Part shown: in pieces, positions 50,033 to 58,946 of the stretch | Layout of the letters: each line of letters opens with the position of its first letter | Numbering within the stretch: the first letter of the stretch is position 1 | Assembly (NCBI GenBank): GCA_944389505.1 | Contig: CALXMP010000008.1 | Coordinates: forward strand, 24,314 to 88,313 | From: an uncultured Spirochaetaceae bacterium | GTDB lineage: Bacteria > Spirochaetota > Spirochaetia > Sphaerochaetales > Sphaerochaetaceae | DNA: 64,000 nucleotides | Direction of reading: 5' to 3' | Position numbers and translations under genes: made by a program | Notes under the pieces: generated by a model | Database searches by the model: none | Seen by the model: only the letters and a program-made list of their open reading frames with translations | What the model was told of the DNA's origin: nothing

Positions 50033-51814
50033 TCAACCTCCTACACCCTTTGAGATAGATGCTCCTGTAAGCTTGTTGACCAGTGCATTCATCAAGACGA
50101 CAAGCAGGATGATTATCAGCGTGATTGCATTAGCATACTGATCGAATCCCTTGCTGTTGTACTGGAAGAGCACAGTCGTAAGCAGTATGGAAGACGGCGT
50201 ATAAAGAAGCACGAAGAGATCAAGCTCCCTCATGCATGATGTGAATGGCAGAAGATAGCCGGAGACTATCGATGCCTTCTGGATCGGGATGAGAATCTGG
50301 GTCATCCTCTTCCACCATGGCACTCCCATGACTACGGCAGCTTCCTCTATCTGCGCACTAATCTGGAACATCGAATTGACACCTGACCTTGATGCCATCG
50401 GAAGGTACTTGACCGTACCGATGATGATAAGCAGGGCGAATGTTCCATAAAGAGCAGGTATCGGACCATGGCTCTTTGCGAACATTGAGAGATAGATAGC
50501 TGAGAAAGCCATGCTTGGGATCAGATACGGTATAAATGTAAGGTTGTTCACGAATGTGGACAGCTTTGCACCCCACCTTCTCACTATCGCATAACCAGCA
50601 AGGCATCCGACCGTTCCAGCTCCGACTGAGCAGAGAACAGCGAGAAGCACGGAGTTGCGGATAGCGCGCCATACCGTTGCATTGACGAGAACGCCTTCCG
50701 TGAGGGCAAGATCGGAATCGGTCCAGTATCTGAAGGACATATTCTCAAGCGAATAATCCCCAGGAACTGTGACGAGCGATTCGATAGCGAAGCTTACAAG
50801 AGGCACGATTGTGATGATGAAGACGAATACCAGCATGAAGACGCTTATCGGCATCCTGAGCTTCTTGAGCTTCATCAGCGAGAAGTTCGAGCTCTTTCCG
50901 GAAACTGTGGTATAGGACTTCCTCGTACCGAGGATTATCTGGTTGATTCCCATGATCGCAAGGCTTATCGCGATGAGAATGAGCGCTATCGCATATCCAA
51001 GTCCCGGGTTAGTACCATTAAGATTCCTGTACATCTGCGTCGTGAGGACGTAGTATTTCACAGGAAGTCCGAGGAACTGCGGCGTTCCGAATGAGCTCAT
51101 GCCTGATGAGAAAACCAATATGAATGTCGAAAGGACTGCAGGAGTGACAAGAGGAATCGTTATCCTGAACATCATCCTGAACTTCGATGTTTTCATTACT
51201 ATAGCTGCTTCCTCAAGGTTGGAATCCATATTGCGGAGTATTCCACCGATGAGGATATATGCGAACGGCGCATAATGCAGGCCGGTCACCATGATGATCG
51301 GGAAAGGACCATATGCGAACCAGTTCGGCGTGCTGATGCCGGTGATCGCGGTGAATATTCCAGGAACACCGCCTACAAGCGAGTTCTTGAAGAAGTTATT
51401 CCATGCGAGGGCAAGGGTCCACGATGGCATGATATACGGCATGATGAAGAGGGTTGTCATGATCTTCTTCCACTTCATATCGGTTCTGATTGCAAGCCAT
51501 GCGAATATACCACCAACGCCGATTGCCACGACGCATGAGCCAAGAGCGCAGACGAGAGAATGCGCCAGAGGCTGGACAAATGTTGTATAGCTATCTGCAG
51601 ATGCGAATATCTTCGACCAATGGTACAGCGTGAATTCCCCCACTCTGCTTCCAGGGATCCTCATTATCTCAGATGGATGCACTGAGAATGTATCCGCAAG
51701 AATATAAACGAATGGGACAAGCACGAGGTAGGACAGAATAATCGCAAGCACCAGCAGAATTATATTCTGTGGTTTACGCAGAAAATTCCTTACTTTGTAT
51801 GCTCTTATTGCCAT
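50033..51814 (-). CDS. ABC importer permease, tandem-domain AfuB/FbpB type
   Basis: A 593-residue permease with two fused binding-protein-dependent transport domains and about twelve membrane helices. The coupling-helix motifs are SNLEEAAIVMKTSKFRMMFR near residue 210 and QIEEAAVVMGVPWWKRMTQI near 520, each an EAA loop. The fused architecture is that of ferric-iron (FbpB) and hexose-phosphate (AfuB) transporters. The ATG at 51814 follows AAGGAAG. With two aldolase genes in the operon, a sugar-phosphate substrate is more likely than iron. Confidence 0.87.
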   Translation of the reverse strand: MAIRAYKVRNFLRKPQNIILLVLAIILSYLVLVPFVYILADTFSVHPSEIMRIPGSRVGEFTLYHWSKIFASADSYTTFVQPLAHSLVCALGSCVVAIGVGGIFAWLAIRTDMKWKKIMTTLFIMPYIMPSWTLALAWNNFFKNSLVGGVPGIFTAITGISTPNWFAYGPFPIIMVTGLHYAPFAYILIGGILRNMDSNLEEAAIVMKTSKFRMMFRITIPLVTPAVLSTFILVFSSGMSSFGTPQFLGLPVKYYVLTTQMYRNLNGTNPGLGYAIALILIAISLAIMGINQIILGTRKSYTTVSGKSSNFSLMKLKKLRMPISVFMLVFVFIITIVPLVSFAIESLVTVPGDYSLENMSFRYWTDSDLALTEGVLVNATVWRAIRNSVLLAVLCSVGAGTVGCLAGYAIVRRWGAKLSTFVNNLTFIPYLIPSMAFSAIYLSMFAKSHGPIPALYGTFALLIIIGTVKYLPMASRSGVNSMFQISAQIEEAAVVMGVPWWKRMTQILIPIQKASIVSGYLLPFTSCMRELDLFVLLYTPSSILLTTVLFQYNSKGFDQYANAITLIIILLVVLMNALVNKLTGASISKGVGG

Positions 51815-51842
51815 TGTCTGATGTCTTCCTTGTGAAAAACAG

Positions 51843-51876
51843 CTGTTCTCTGGCGGCATTTCCTGCCAGAGAACAG
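51843..51876 (-). other. Intercistronic 12-bp hairpin between binding-protein and permease genes
   Basis: CTGTTCTCTGGC and GCCAGAGAACAG form a perfect 12-bp stem with a 10-base loop. On the minus strand it is followed by CTGTTTTTC. Such structures after binding-protein genes protect the upstream mRNA and partly terminate, giving more binding protein than permease. Confidence 0.75.
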
Positions 51877-51912
51877 TAAGTGAAATGCGACTGTATTCTA
51901 TTGAAACTCAGT

Positions 51913-53055
51913 TCAGTTGCTTACGCTCTGGATAAAATCCTCGACCTTTGCTCTGTTGTTGAAGCAGTACTCCATGTTCTCGAGAACGGAGACCTCTGCC
52001 CATTCATCGAAGGAGACATCGCCTGCATATGGAAGCTCTCTGTTGGCATTGTAATCACCGACATTGCCTTCCCAGAACTGCCATCCATCCATGCTGAGCA
52101 TGAACTCAACGAAGAGCTTAGCTGCGTTGATATGCCGTGAATTGCTTGGGATAATCGAGTAGATCGGATAGTAGAATCCTGCGAACGGCTCCATATCATA
52201 GTTCATTGCAAGAGCAAGGTTCTTGTCAGCTGCTGTAGCGAATCTCTGCATGCTGAAGAGTCCAACCCATGTCTGGCTCTGGCCCTTTGCACCTACAGCC
52301 TCGGAGATCTTTGTATCGGATGTTCCAAGGACGATTCCATTCTGATAGAGCATCTTGATGAACTCATAGCCTGCGTTCTCTGTTGTGAGCTCGATATCCT
52401 TTCCATAGTAATCGCGGTATGCATCTGCAAGAAGAGCTGCATTCTCATCTGTTGTGAGCATTGTCAGGAAGTTGAAGTTAACACCCTCTGAATACGGATC
52501 CTTCATAGAGAAGAGACCATAGTACTGAGGATCTGTGAGCTGCCAGATGTTCGTGAGATAAGGCTCGCTTCCTGTGAGCTCGTTGTTGTAGATGAATCCC
52601 TTGCAGGAGTACTCGAACACGCTCAGAGACATATCGGAATTGCCGGTCAGGGCACCAAGGCGCTCCGATGTCCAGTTATAGATATAACCCTGGTTAACCA
52701 TCTCACCCCAGATTCTGGCACCATCCTGAGCGAAAACAAGATCAGCACCGCCAGCAACCTTTCCTGCGCACTCGCCAGTGATCTTGCTGATCATCTCGGT
52801 CTCGCCAAGCTGCGTCCACTGCACATCGATTCCATACTTCTCCTCGAATGCGCGGCAGGCATGCTCAATGTAGGAATGGACACCATAGACTACGAGGCTT
52901 CCCTCTTTCTGAGCAGCTGCGACAAGCTCATCATGGGAAAGATCGGTAGTATCGACAACTGGTTCCTGGCTAGCCTTATCGGATGCGCCACCAGCAAAAA
53001 CAGCGCCCATTGCAACCAGTGCAACAAGCATTGCTACAAGAAATTTCTTGGACAT
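51913..53055 (-). CDS. ABC importer substrate-binding protein (AfuA/FbpA type)
   Basis: A 380-residue exported protein. The signal LVAMLVALVAMGAVFAGGAS ends in the FAGG style common in spirochaete binding proteins. The mature fold is type 2 (LVAAAQKEGSLVVYGVHSYI, GGADLVFAQDGARIWGEM, SIIPSNSRHINAAKLFVEFM). The FbpA tyrosine pair that binds iron is not evident. AGGAGG precedes the ATG. A strong hairpin after the gene probably raises its level relative to the permease. Confidence 0.88.
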   Translation of the reverse strand: MSKKFLVAMLVALVAMGAVFAGGASDKASQEPVVDTTDLSHDELVAAAQKEGSLVVYGVHSYIEHACRAFEEKYGIDVQWTQLGETEMISKITGECAGKVAGGADLVFAQDGARIWGEMVNQGYIYNWTSERLGALTGNSDMSLSVFEYSCKGFIYNNELTGSEPYLTNIWQLTDPQYYGLFSMKDPYSEGVNFNFLTMLTTDENAALLADAYRDYYGKDIELTTENAGYEFIKMLYQNGIVLGTSDTKISEAVGAKGQSQTWVGLFSMQRFATAADKNLALAMNYDMEPFAGFYYPIYSIIPSNSRHINAAKLFVEFMLSMDGWQFWEGNVGDYNANRELPYAGDVSFDEWAEVSVLENMEYCFNNRAKVEDFIQSVSN

Positions 53056-53078
53056 AATTCCTCCTTTTGATTTACAGT

Positions 53079-53924
53079 TCAGATCCTGAACTTATTAAGC
53101 AATCCAAATTTGTGGAGACAAACTTCAATCTCTGCATCGCGGCCCGCCTCCAGGACCTTCTGCAGCTCGATGAAATCGGGAGATGAAGAGAGAATCTTCC
53201 TCAGCCCGTTCTCATAGCCCATCATCAGATCGGTTCCCACATTGAGTTTGCTTATGCCCATGCCTACCATGCGGATGACATCCTCATCAGGAGTATCTGA
53301 TCCACCATGAACGACTATCGGGCAGTCAACGATGGAGAGAAGCTTCTCCAGGCGCGGGAAATCGATCTGCGGCTTATCGGCATAGAAGCCATGAGCTGTA
53401 CCTATCGATACAGCCAGGGCATCTATCCCTGTTTCGGCGGCGAATGAAGCTGCGACCTCGGGATCGGTCATCCCCCTTCCAATCTCCTCCACAGAGGAGG
53501 ATGCATCTATGACCTTCCCGAGCTCAGCCTCAACAGAGACACCTCTCTTATGGGCAGCCTCCACCACTCGTTTCGTCTCCTCGACATTCTTCTCATAGTC
53601 TGATGATGAGAGATCGATCATCACACCGCTGAAGCCGTTCTCGATGCACATCATCGCCTGCTCATAGCTTCTGCCATGATCGAGTGAAAGGCTGATGGGA
53701 ACGGAGGTATGCCTTGCGATTATCTCTGCGATTGCAGCCATGTAATCTGCACCGGAGTGGGCAAGATGGGCGTGGAAAACCTGCATGATAAGAGGCGAAC
53801 CGCTTCTCTCTGCAGCTTCCGCGACAGCCTGGGCAGTCTCAAGATTCAGCACATTGAACGCAGCAACGGTGTAATGATGCTTCACAGCATCGGACAGAAG
53901 ATCCGCAAAAGGAACAAGTGGCAT
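53079..53924 (-). CDS. Class II fructose-bisphosphate aldolase family protein 1
   Basis: A 281-residue zinc aldolase-fold protein. Metal and substrate motifs in order are ISLSLDHGRSYEQAM (DH), VEAELGKVI (E), SIGTAHGFYADKPQID (H) and IVVHGGSDTPDEDV (HGGS). It is of the GatY/KbaY/FbaA type and likely cleaves or epimerises a ketose phosphate. The N-terminal half PFADLLSDAVKHHYTVAAFN is typical. It is paired with a paralogue upstream and an importer downstream. Confidence 0.88.
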   Translation of the reverse strand: MPLVPFADLLSDAVKHHYTVAAFNVLNLETAQAVAEAAERSGSPLIMQVFHAHLAHSGADYMAAIAEIIARHTSVPISLSLDHGRSYEQAMMCIENGFSGVMIDLSSSDYEKNVEETKRVVEAAHKRGVSVEAELGKVIDASSSVEEIGRGMTDPEVAASFAAETGIDALAVSIGTAHGFYADKPQIDFPRLEKLLSIVDCPIVVHGGSDTPDEDVIRMVGMGISKLNVGTDLMMGYENGLRKILSSSPDFIELQKVLEAGRDAEIEVCLHKFGLLNKFRI

Positions 53925-53934
53925 TCTATACCCC

Positions 53935-54795
53935 TCAATAATACTTTGCAGCGCCTACAGCGTTGAAAAGAGCAAGCTTATGGTTGACGACTTCCTGCAT
54001 AGCCTTGATGCATGGCGGATAGATCACATTCGGCTCTCTGAGCGTCTGATCCTGCAGGACCTCTCTGCACTTCTTGTAGAATGCAGACTTGATATCGCTG
54101 GAAATGTTCACCTTCGCGATTCCAAGCCTTACAGCCTCCGCAATCTCCTCATCAGGATTGTCCGATCCTCCATGCAGAACGAGAGGCACATCGACCATTG
54201 ACCTGATTTCCTTGAGAAGGTCGAGCCTGAGCTGTGGCTTCTTGTTCTTCGGATAAAGACCATGGGCTGTACCGATTGCGACAGCAAGAGCATCTATGCC
54301 TGTCTTCTCTACGAATGTCACGGCATCGGAAGGAACTGTGTAGATGATATTATCAGTACCAGCCTCTCCGCCATTTCCCGTTGCTCCGATTGTTCCAAGC
54401 TCTGCCTCAACAGATACTCCTGCATCATGAGCAGCCTCAACAACCTTCTTCGTTATCGCGATATTCTCATCAAATGAAGCAAGGGAAGAATCGATCATGA
54501 CAGATGTGTAACCATCCTTGATCGCTCTCATTACCTGAGCAAATGATCCACCATGATCAAGATGGATACACACAGGGACAGGAGCCTTATGGGCCTCTTC
54601 CCTTACAGCTGCGATAAAGCTGTCTCCAACGAATGACAGCTCATCCGGATGTATTGCGATTATCACAGGAGCATTGGCTTCCGTGCATGCTTCAATGACT
54701 CCAGTCAGGATCATATTGCTGCTGGTGTTGAACGCAGGGACCGCAAAACCATTCTTTGATGCAGGTCCGAGTATTTCCTTTAATGTAACAAGCAT
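53935..54795 (-). CDS. Class II fructose-bisphosphate aldolase family protein 2
   Basis: A 286-residue paralogue of the preceding entry. Landmarks are VTLKEILGPASKNGFAVPAF, CIHLDHGGSFAQVM, VEAELGTIGATGNGG, AIGTAHGLYPKNKKPQL and LVLHGGSDNPDEE. All zinc and substrate-site positions are present. AAGGAG precedes the ATG at 54795; an upstream reading adds non-conserved residues. It is first in the operon and diverges from a DeoR regulator. Two different aldolases suggest successive or alternative ketose phosphates rather than simple duplication. Confidence 0.88.
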   Translation of the reverse strand: MLVTLKEILGPASKNGFAVPAFNTSSNMILTGVIEACTEANAPVIIAIHPDELSFVGDSFIAAVREEAHKAPVPVCIHLDHGGSFAQVMRAIKDGYTSVMIDSSLASFDENIAITKKVVEAAHDAGVSVEAELGTIGATGNGGEAGTDNIIYTVPSDAVTFVEKTGIDALAVAIGTAHGLYPKNKKPQLRLDLLKEIRSMVDVPLVLHGGSDNPDEEIAEAVRLGIAKVNISSDIKSAFYKKCREVLQDQTLREPNVIYPPCIKAMQEVVNHKLALFNAVGAAKYY

Positions 54796-54855
54796 TTTTC
54801 TTTCTCCTTGAGAACAAGTTTGCATCGAAAATTCCAGCTGTCAAGAAAATTTTAA

Positions 54856-54876
54856 CAAAATATTAAATAAATTTTG
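54856..54876. promoter_or_regulatory. Palindrome in the aldolase/DeoR divergent region
   Basis: CAAAAT (54856-54861) and ATTTTG (54871-54876) are inverted around a 9-base AT-rich centre that is itself partly symmetric. It lies between the divergent aldolase operon and deoR-type gene and is a plausible DeoR operator. Confidence 0.4.
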
Positions 54877-54923
54877 TAATTTTCATTTTGAATATGACAA
54901 AATATAGATATCAATCAGATAGA

Positions 54924-54958
54924 TTGACGAAAAACACCATGAAAAGGACAATCTATGT
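54924..54958 (+). promoter_or_regulatory. Putative leaderless promoter of the DeoR-type gene
   Basis: TTGACG (54924-54929), a 17-base spacer, GACAAT (54947-54952), then six bases to the ATG. A weak AAAAGGA lies 11 bases before the ATG, so leadered translation from a more upstream promoter is also possible. Confidence 0.45.
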
Positions 54959-55750
54959 ATGGCTCAGAGGAATTTCATTGAGGAACGGAGAGGCAAAGTA
55001 CTGGAATATATAAACATAAACTCCAGGGCTGACATACCGGAGCTTGCCAATCTGCTTGAATGCACGGAAGCGACAATAAGGAGGGACCTGGACTTCCTTG
55101 AGGGACAGGATCTCGTCATACGTACTCATGGCGGTGCGATAAAGAAGGAGAAGACACGATCAGTCTGGCAGACCACTCCCGTTTCGGACCGCATGGAGCA
55201 GAACAGTCCAGAGAAGAAGCTTATAGCCGCAGCCGCAGCCTCTCTGATTGAAGAGGGCGAAAGCCTCATGATAGATGGAGGCAGCACGACATATTTCTTC
55301 GCTGAGGCCATAAAGAGCAAGGGTAACCTTCTTGTCGTCACCAATACACCATCCATTGCTGAGATACTTGTAGAGAACGAGGACAACGAGGTGATAGTCA
55401 CCGGCGGGGAGATGCTAAGAGGTACATATGCTCTTGGCGGCTCAGATACGGAGAATCAGCTCCAGAAGTTCTATGTGGACAAATGTGTCATCGGCGTCAC
55501 AGGTCTCATTCCGGGGGAAGGTGCTTTCGCTGCAATCCCTACAGAGGCGAATATCAAGCGGATTATGAGCGAGAGAGCGAAGGAAATCATCATTGTCATG
55601 GATAGCTCAAAGCTTGGGACGAGGGGTTTCTGCAGAGCGTTCCTTCCGAAAGCCGGTGATACCATCATTACAGACTCGAGAATCCAGTCCAAAGACCATG
55701 AAGCACTCACAAAGGCTGGTATAAAGGTTATAATCGCAGATAATACCTAA
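54959..55750 (+). CDS. DeoR/GlpR family regulator
   Basis: A 263-residue regulator. The N-terminal DeoR winged helix is EERRGKVLEYININSRADIP with ATIRRDLDFLEGQDLVIRTH. The sugar-phosphate-binding domain follows (MIDGGSTTYFFAEAI, VVTNTPSIAEIL, VTGGEMLRGTYALGG). It most likely senses a phosphorylated sugar and represses the divergent aldolase-ABC importer operon. The ATG at 54959 is chosen because it starts the family N-terminus; an overlapping ATG at 54955 is out of frame. Confidence 0.9.
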   Translation: MAQRNFIEERRGKVLEYININSRADIPELANLLECTEATIRRDLDFLEGQDLVIRTHGGAIKKEKTRSVWQTTPVSDRMEQNSPEKKLIAAAAASLIEEGESLMIDGGSTTYFFAEAIKSKGNLLVVTNTPSIAEILVENEDNEVIVTGGEMLRGTYALGGSDTENQLQKFYVDKCVIGVTGLIPGEGAFAAIPTEANIKRIMSERAKEIIIVMDSSKLGTRGFCRAFLPKAGDTIITDSRIQSKDHEALTKAGIKVIIADNT

Positions 55751-55761
55751 TTAGGAATGAT

Positions 55762-56025
55762 TTATCTTGAGAACAATTTGGCAAACAGGCTCTGTCCTTT
55801 CCTTGCCTCAGCAGTCCCCTTCTCCGTTAGCATAGCTCCTGAAAGAAGATTGCCCGAGTTGGCATTGTCGCAGAAGGAGATGTATACGCCGGAGATATAT
55901 CCCGACGATACGGCATCGCTGACGAGCTTCACGTACTCTTCTGGAGATACACCTAAAGCTGATGCATCGGGGTGCTTTCCCTTTGCCAGCATACTTAGCA
56001 TACGATGCAGAGAATCCTGTTTCAT
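55762..56025 (-). CDS. YjcQ-like small winged-helix protein
   Basis: An 87-residue protein: MKQDSLHRMLSMLAKGKHPD, ALGVSPEEYVKLVSDAVSSG, YISGV, then LSGAMLTEKGTAEARKG. The arrangement (helix, recognition-type helix, beta wing with LTEKG) resembles YjcQ and related winged-helix proteins of unknown function. There is no ribosome site. Consensus TATAAT ends six bases before the ATG. It is convergent with the DeoR gene and divergent from cysE. Confidence 0.6.
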   Translation of the reverse strand: MKQDSLHRMLSMLAKGKHPDASALGVSPEEYVKLVSDAVSSGYISGVYISFCDNANSGNLLSGAMLTEKGTAEARKGQSLFAKLFSR

Positions 56026-56037
56026 GAAAGCATTATA
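56026..56037 (-). promoter_or_regulatory. Putative leaderless promoter of the YjcQ-like gene
   Basis: Consensus TATAAT (minus strand 56037-56032), then six bases to the ATG. No clear -35 box. Confidence 0.45.
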
Positions 56038-56046
56038 CACCAAGGG

Positions 56047-56081
56047 TTGGAGAATAGCGCCCAATAAGATACGATTGGATT
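56047..56081 (+). promoter_or_regulatory. Putative leaderless promoter of cysE
   Basis: TTGGAG (56047-56052), a 17-base spacer, TACGAT (56070-56075), then six bases to the ATG. Both hexamers are moderate matches. Confidence 0.4.
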
Positions 56082-56951
56082 ATGTACAGTGCAGAGAAAT
56101 TCATAGACCAGTACCTTGATTCATTTGCAAGAACGCACAGGCAGAAGTTCTCGAGGGGAGAATCACCTCTCCCGAAGCTCCGGGATATCGAGACGTTGAA
56201 CGAACAGCTTCTGACGCTCTTCTTCCCCGGCCATCAGGGAACTGAGAATATAAGATCGCTGAGGTCGGTTGTCGGATACAGCATGCAGATATTCACAAGG
56301 CTTCTCTGTGATTCAATCAAGCTCGCACTGATCTATGAATCCCCTGAGATATCAGAAGCACTGGCAGAGGGACAGGCTGCCGAGCATACCGATGCGCTTG
56401 CTGCGGAGCTCGGGAACATACGCGCAATGCTCAAAAAGGATGCGGCTGCAGGATTCGAGGGAGATCCGGCCGCGGACAGCATCCATGAGATAATCCTCTC
56501 CTATCCGGGAATCAAGGCAATAGCTGTGAACAGAACAGCCCATTTTCTCTATAAGCGCCATGTCCCATTGATTCCAAGGATGATGGCAGAGGCTATACAT
56601 CAGAAGACTGGCATAGACATCCATCCTGGAGCAACGATCGGTGAAAGCTTCTTCATCGATCATGGCACAGGAGCATCGATTGGGGAGACTGCGGTCATCG
56701 GTGACAGGGTCAGGATATACCAGGGAGTGGCCATAGGAGCATTCTCGGAATCCAGCAGGATAAAGAGAAAGACAAAGCGCCACCCGACCATCGGCGATGA
56801 TGTGATCATCTACCCCAATGCATCGATACTCGGTGATATAACAGTCGGCAATGGCTCGATAATAGTCTCCAATACGCTGGTTACTGAGGATATCCCGGAG
56901 AGAATGCTCGTAAAGCCCTCCGCCAGCGGAATCTCCATCAGACCTTTATGA
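56082..56951 (+). CDS. cysE: Serine O-acetyltransferase
   Basis: A 289-residue enzyme with an N-terminal helical domain (about 1-165) and a C-terminal left-handed beta-helix of hexapeptide repeats. Catalytic and substrate motifs include GIDIHPGATIGESFFIDHGT, GASIGETAVIGDRVRIYQGV and KRHPTIGDDVIIYPNASILG. It acetylates serine for cysteine synthesis. The ending SGISIRPL is shorter than the regulatory tail of enteric CysE, and this longer N-terminal type (EpsC/plant-like) is common in anaerobes. The 3' end overlaps the convergent mtaB gene by 14 bases. Confidence 0.9.
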   Translation: MYSAEKFIDQYLDSFARTHRQKFSRGESPLPKLRDIETLNEQLLTLFFPGHQGTENIRSLRSVVGYSMQIFTRLLCDSIKLALIYESPEISEALAEGQAAEHTDALAAELGNIRAMLKKDAAAGFEGDPAADSIHEIILSYPGIKAIAVNRTAHFLYKRHVPLIPRMMAEAIHQKTGIDIHPGATIGESFFIDHGTGASIGETAVIGDRVRIYQGVAIGAFSESSRIKRKTKRHPTIGDDVIIYPNASILGDITVGNGSIIVSNTLVTEDIPERMLVKPSASGISIRPL

Positions 56952-58212
56952 CAATCGGGTCTGAGCTTGTCATGACGCCTTCGTATATCATACCGCGGAC
57001 AGGGACCTTGCCATCAGGCAGCAGGACAGAGCCCTTAAGGTAATTTCCTGTCGTCCCTTCCGATCCATTCTCGACAAGGATCTCCAGCCTCTTCCCCATC
57101 TGGCGCTTTATGTATTCCTGGCTATGGCGTGCTGAAAGCTCCCTGAGCTTCTCTGCCCGCTCATCTCTCACGCGCTCCTCTGCCCTGTCCCGTGCTCCAT
57201 AAAGCGGTGTACCCGGCCTTGGCGAGTATGGGAATACATGCATGGCAGCAAAGCCATTGCGGTCAAGGAAATCATAGGTCTCCATGAACTCCCTATCCCC
57301 CTCACCGGGAAGACCTGCTATCACATCACAGGCAATGAATGGATCATCCTTAGCGTCTCTCATGCGCTCTATGATGTGTTCGACATGCTCGATTGAATAG
57401 CGTCTGGAAGCACGCTCAAGGACCTTTGCAGAGGCAGACTGTATTGGTATGTGGAAATGCGGCTGCATGCGATGATCGCTTAATGTATCGAGAAGGCGTT
57501 CATCGACATGATCGGGCTCCATTGAGGACAGCCTCAGCCTCATGCCATCCCCAAGCGCAGCAAGAAGCTTCTCAACAAGGCCTCCGAGCCCTTCACCATC
57601 ATGGTCGTACATCGTCAGATTGACACCTGTAAGCATGATCTCATGAAAGCCCTTTGCCTCAATCTCAAGAGCCCTCCGCACAGCCTCCTCTGCAGGAAGT
57701 GATACAGCAGGCCCTCGGGCGATTGTGGTACGGCAGTAGCCGCAGCTGTTGTCGCAGCCATCCTGCACCTTCAGATAGGCCCTCGAATGATACTGGAACG
57801 ACGAGGCATCGAAAGCGAAGAGATCATCGCTGCGCTCTGTGAATGATACGATTGCCTCATGTGCTGACATGCCCGCAGAGAGAGCTGTTCTGATGTGCTC
57901 AGGAAGCGACAGCAGAGACGCCTTCTCCTTAAGAGAGAATACGGTAATCTTATCGGAAAGGGATAGAACCGCATCCTTCTCCAGCTCGGCATAGCAGCCT
58001 GTGACGATGACCTCGGAGCGTTCAGCGAACCTGCGGATCATCCTTCTGGCTTTCTGCTCAGCCTTTGCAGTCACGGTACAGGAATTGACTATGACGATAT
58101 CAGCAACGGACCAGGCGGAAAGCGTGAAGCCCGCATTCTGGAAGCGCTCGGCAACAGCCTCGCTCTCAGCCTGGTTGAGACGGCAGCCAAGCGTATAGAT
58201 ATATACGTTCAA
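56938..58212 (-). CDS. mtaB: tRNA (t6A37) methylthiotransferase MtaB
   Basis: A 424-residue radical SAM methylthiotransferase. N-terminal UPF0004 cluster cysteines are C10 (TLGCRLNQAE), one in VNSCTVTAKAEQKARR and one in VTGCYAELE. The radical SAM motif is CDNSCGYCRT. A TRAM-like C-terminus covers about 365-424. LGCRLN rather than LGCxKN marks the MtaB subgroup, which converts t6A to ms2t6A. The start is TTG, overlapping the stop of the upstream gene (TTGA) with a GAGGAAGAGGA site. It is co-transcribed with the prephenate dehydrogenase-like gene. Confidence 0.92.
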   Translation of the reverse strand: MNVYIYTLGCRLNQAESEAVAERFQNAGFTLSAWSVADIVIVNSCTVTAKAEQKARRMIRRFAERSEVIVTGCYAELEKDAVLSLSDKITVFSLKEKASLLSLPEHIRTALSAGMSAHEAIVSFTERSDDLFAFDASSFQYHSRAYLKVQDGCDNSCGYCRTTIARGPAVSLPAEEAVRRALEIEAKGFHEIMLTGVNLTMYDHDGEGLGGLVEKLLAALGDGMRLRLSSMEPDHVDERLLDTLSDHRMQPHFHIPIQSASAKVLERASRRYSIEHVEHIIERMRDAKDDPFIACDVIAGLPGEGDREFMETYDFLDRNGFAAMHVFPYSPRPGTPLYGARDRAEERVRDERAEKLRELSARHSQEYIKRQMGKRLEILVENGSEGTTGNYLKGSVLLPDGKVPVRGMIYEGVMTSSDPIVIKV

Positions 58213-58946
58213 TCCTCTTCCTCCCTCCTCAGGGCGTTGAGAACCTTCTCAACCGCGACCTGCAGCGACAGTCTCATCTCCTTTGCGTATGGATTGAAGC
58301 GCTGGAGATCGTAGAAGAGCTGTATAGGGTCATTGCATGTCTGCTCGACAATCGTCATGAGGGATCTGTATCCCTGAGTGGCTATCGGGGTGGGCTTCAT
58401 GCCCATGGCAGAGAGTGTCCTTCCGACGAAGTGTGTAACGCCCTGCGAGTACGCAGCCTCCTCATCATGCTCCTCTGCGCTCATCTCGAGAACATCCAGC
58501 CCCATATGCTCAAAGAGGCTTCTGACAGCTCTGTATCTGTCATCATCGGTATCGGAGACAGGGCACATCACGACAGGAAGTCCCTTCACGCCATTGCGGC
58601 CTGAATCGGGACCGAACATCGGATGGGTGGCAATCATGAAGCGGTCGGACGGGATAAGCTCCTTCATCCAGCGGCGCGGCAGTATCTTCACGGAGCAGGT
58701 ATCCATAACAACAGTATCCTTCCCGATCCGGCTTCCCACTCTCTTCAGTACATCCTCGAATGAGGATATCGAGACGGCGAAAAAGAGATAAGGGGCTGAA
58801 AGGACCTCATCTTCAGTACCGCGCTCAACACCAGGAGGAAGCGGATGCTCGCTCCTCGAATAAGCCTTTACATTGCACCCCGCAGAAGCAAGGCATCCTG
58901 CCCAGAACGAACCGAACCGTCCCAGACCATAAACTCCAATATCCAT
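58209..58946 (-). CDS. Prephenate dehydrogenase-like protein
   Basis: A 245-residue NAD(P)-dependent dehydrogenase of the TyrA type. The Rossmann loop is IGVYGLGRFGSFWAGCLASA at the N-terminus, and the catalytic region is FMIATHPMFGPDSGRNGVKG (histidine of the HPMxGP motif). It is shorter than typical TyrA and may act on arogenate or prephenate in tyrosine synthesis. The ATG at 58946 is preceded by a promoter with the -10 seven bases away. Longer readings begin inside the upstream gene. Confidence 0.82.
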   Translation of the reverse strand: MDIGVYGLGRFGSFWAGCLASAGCNVKAYSRSEHPLPPGVERGTEDEVLSAPYLFFAVSISSFEDVLKRVGSRIGKDTVVMDTCSVKILPRRWMKELIPSDRFMIATHPMFGPDSGRNGVKGLPVVMCPVSDTDDDRYRAVRSLFEHMGLDVLEMSAEEHDEEAAYSQGVTHFVGRTLSAMGMKPTPIATQGYRSLMTIVEQTCNDPIQLFYDLQRFNPYAKEMRLSLQVAVEKVLNALRREEED

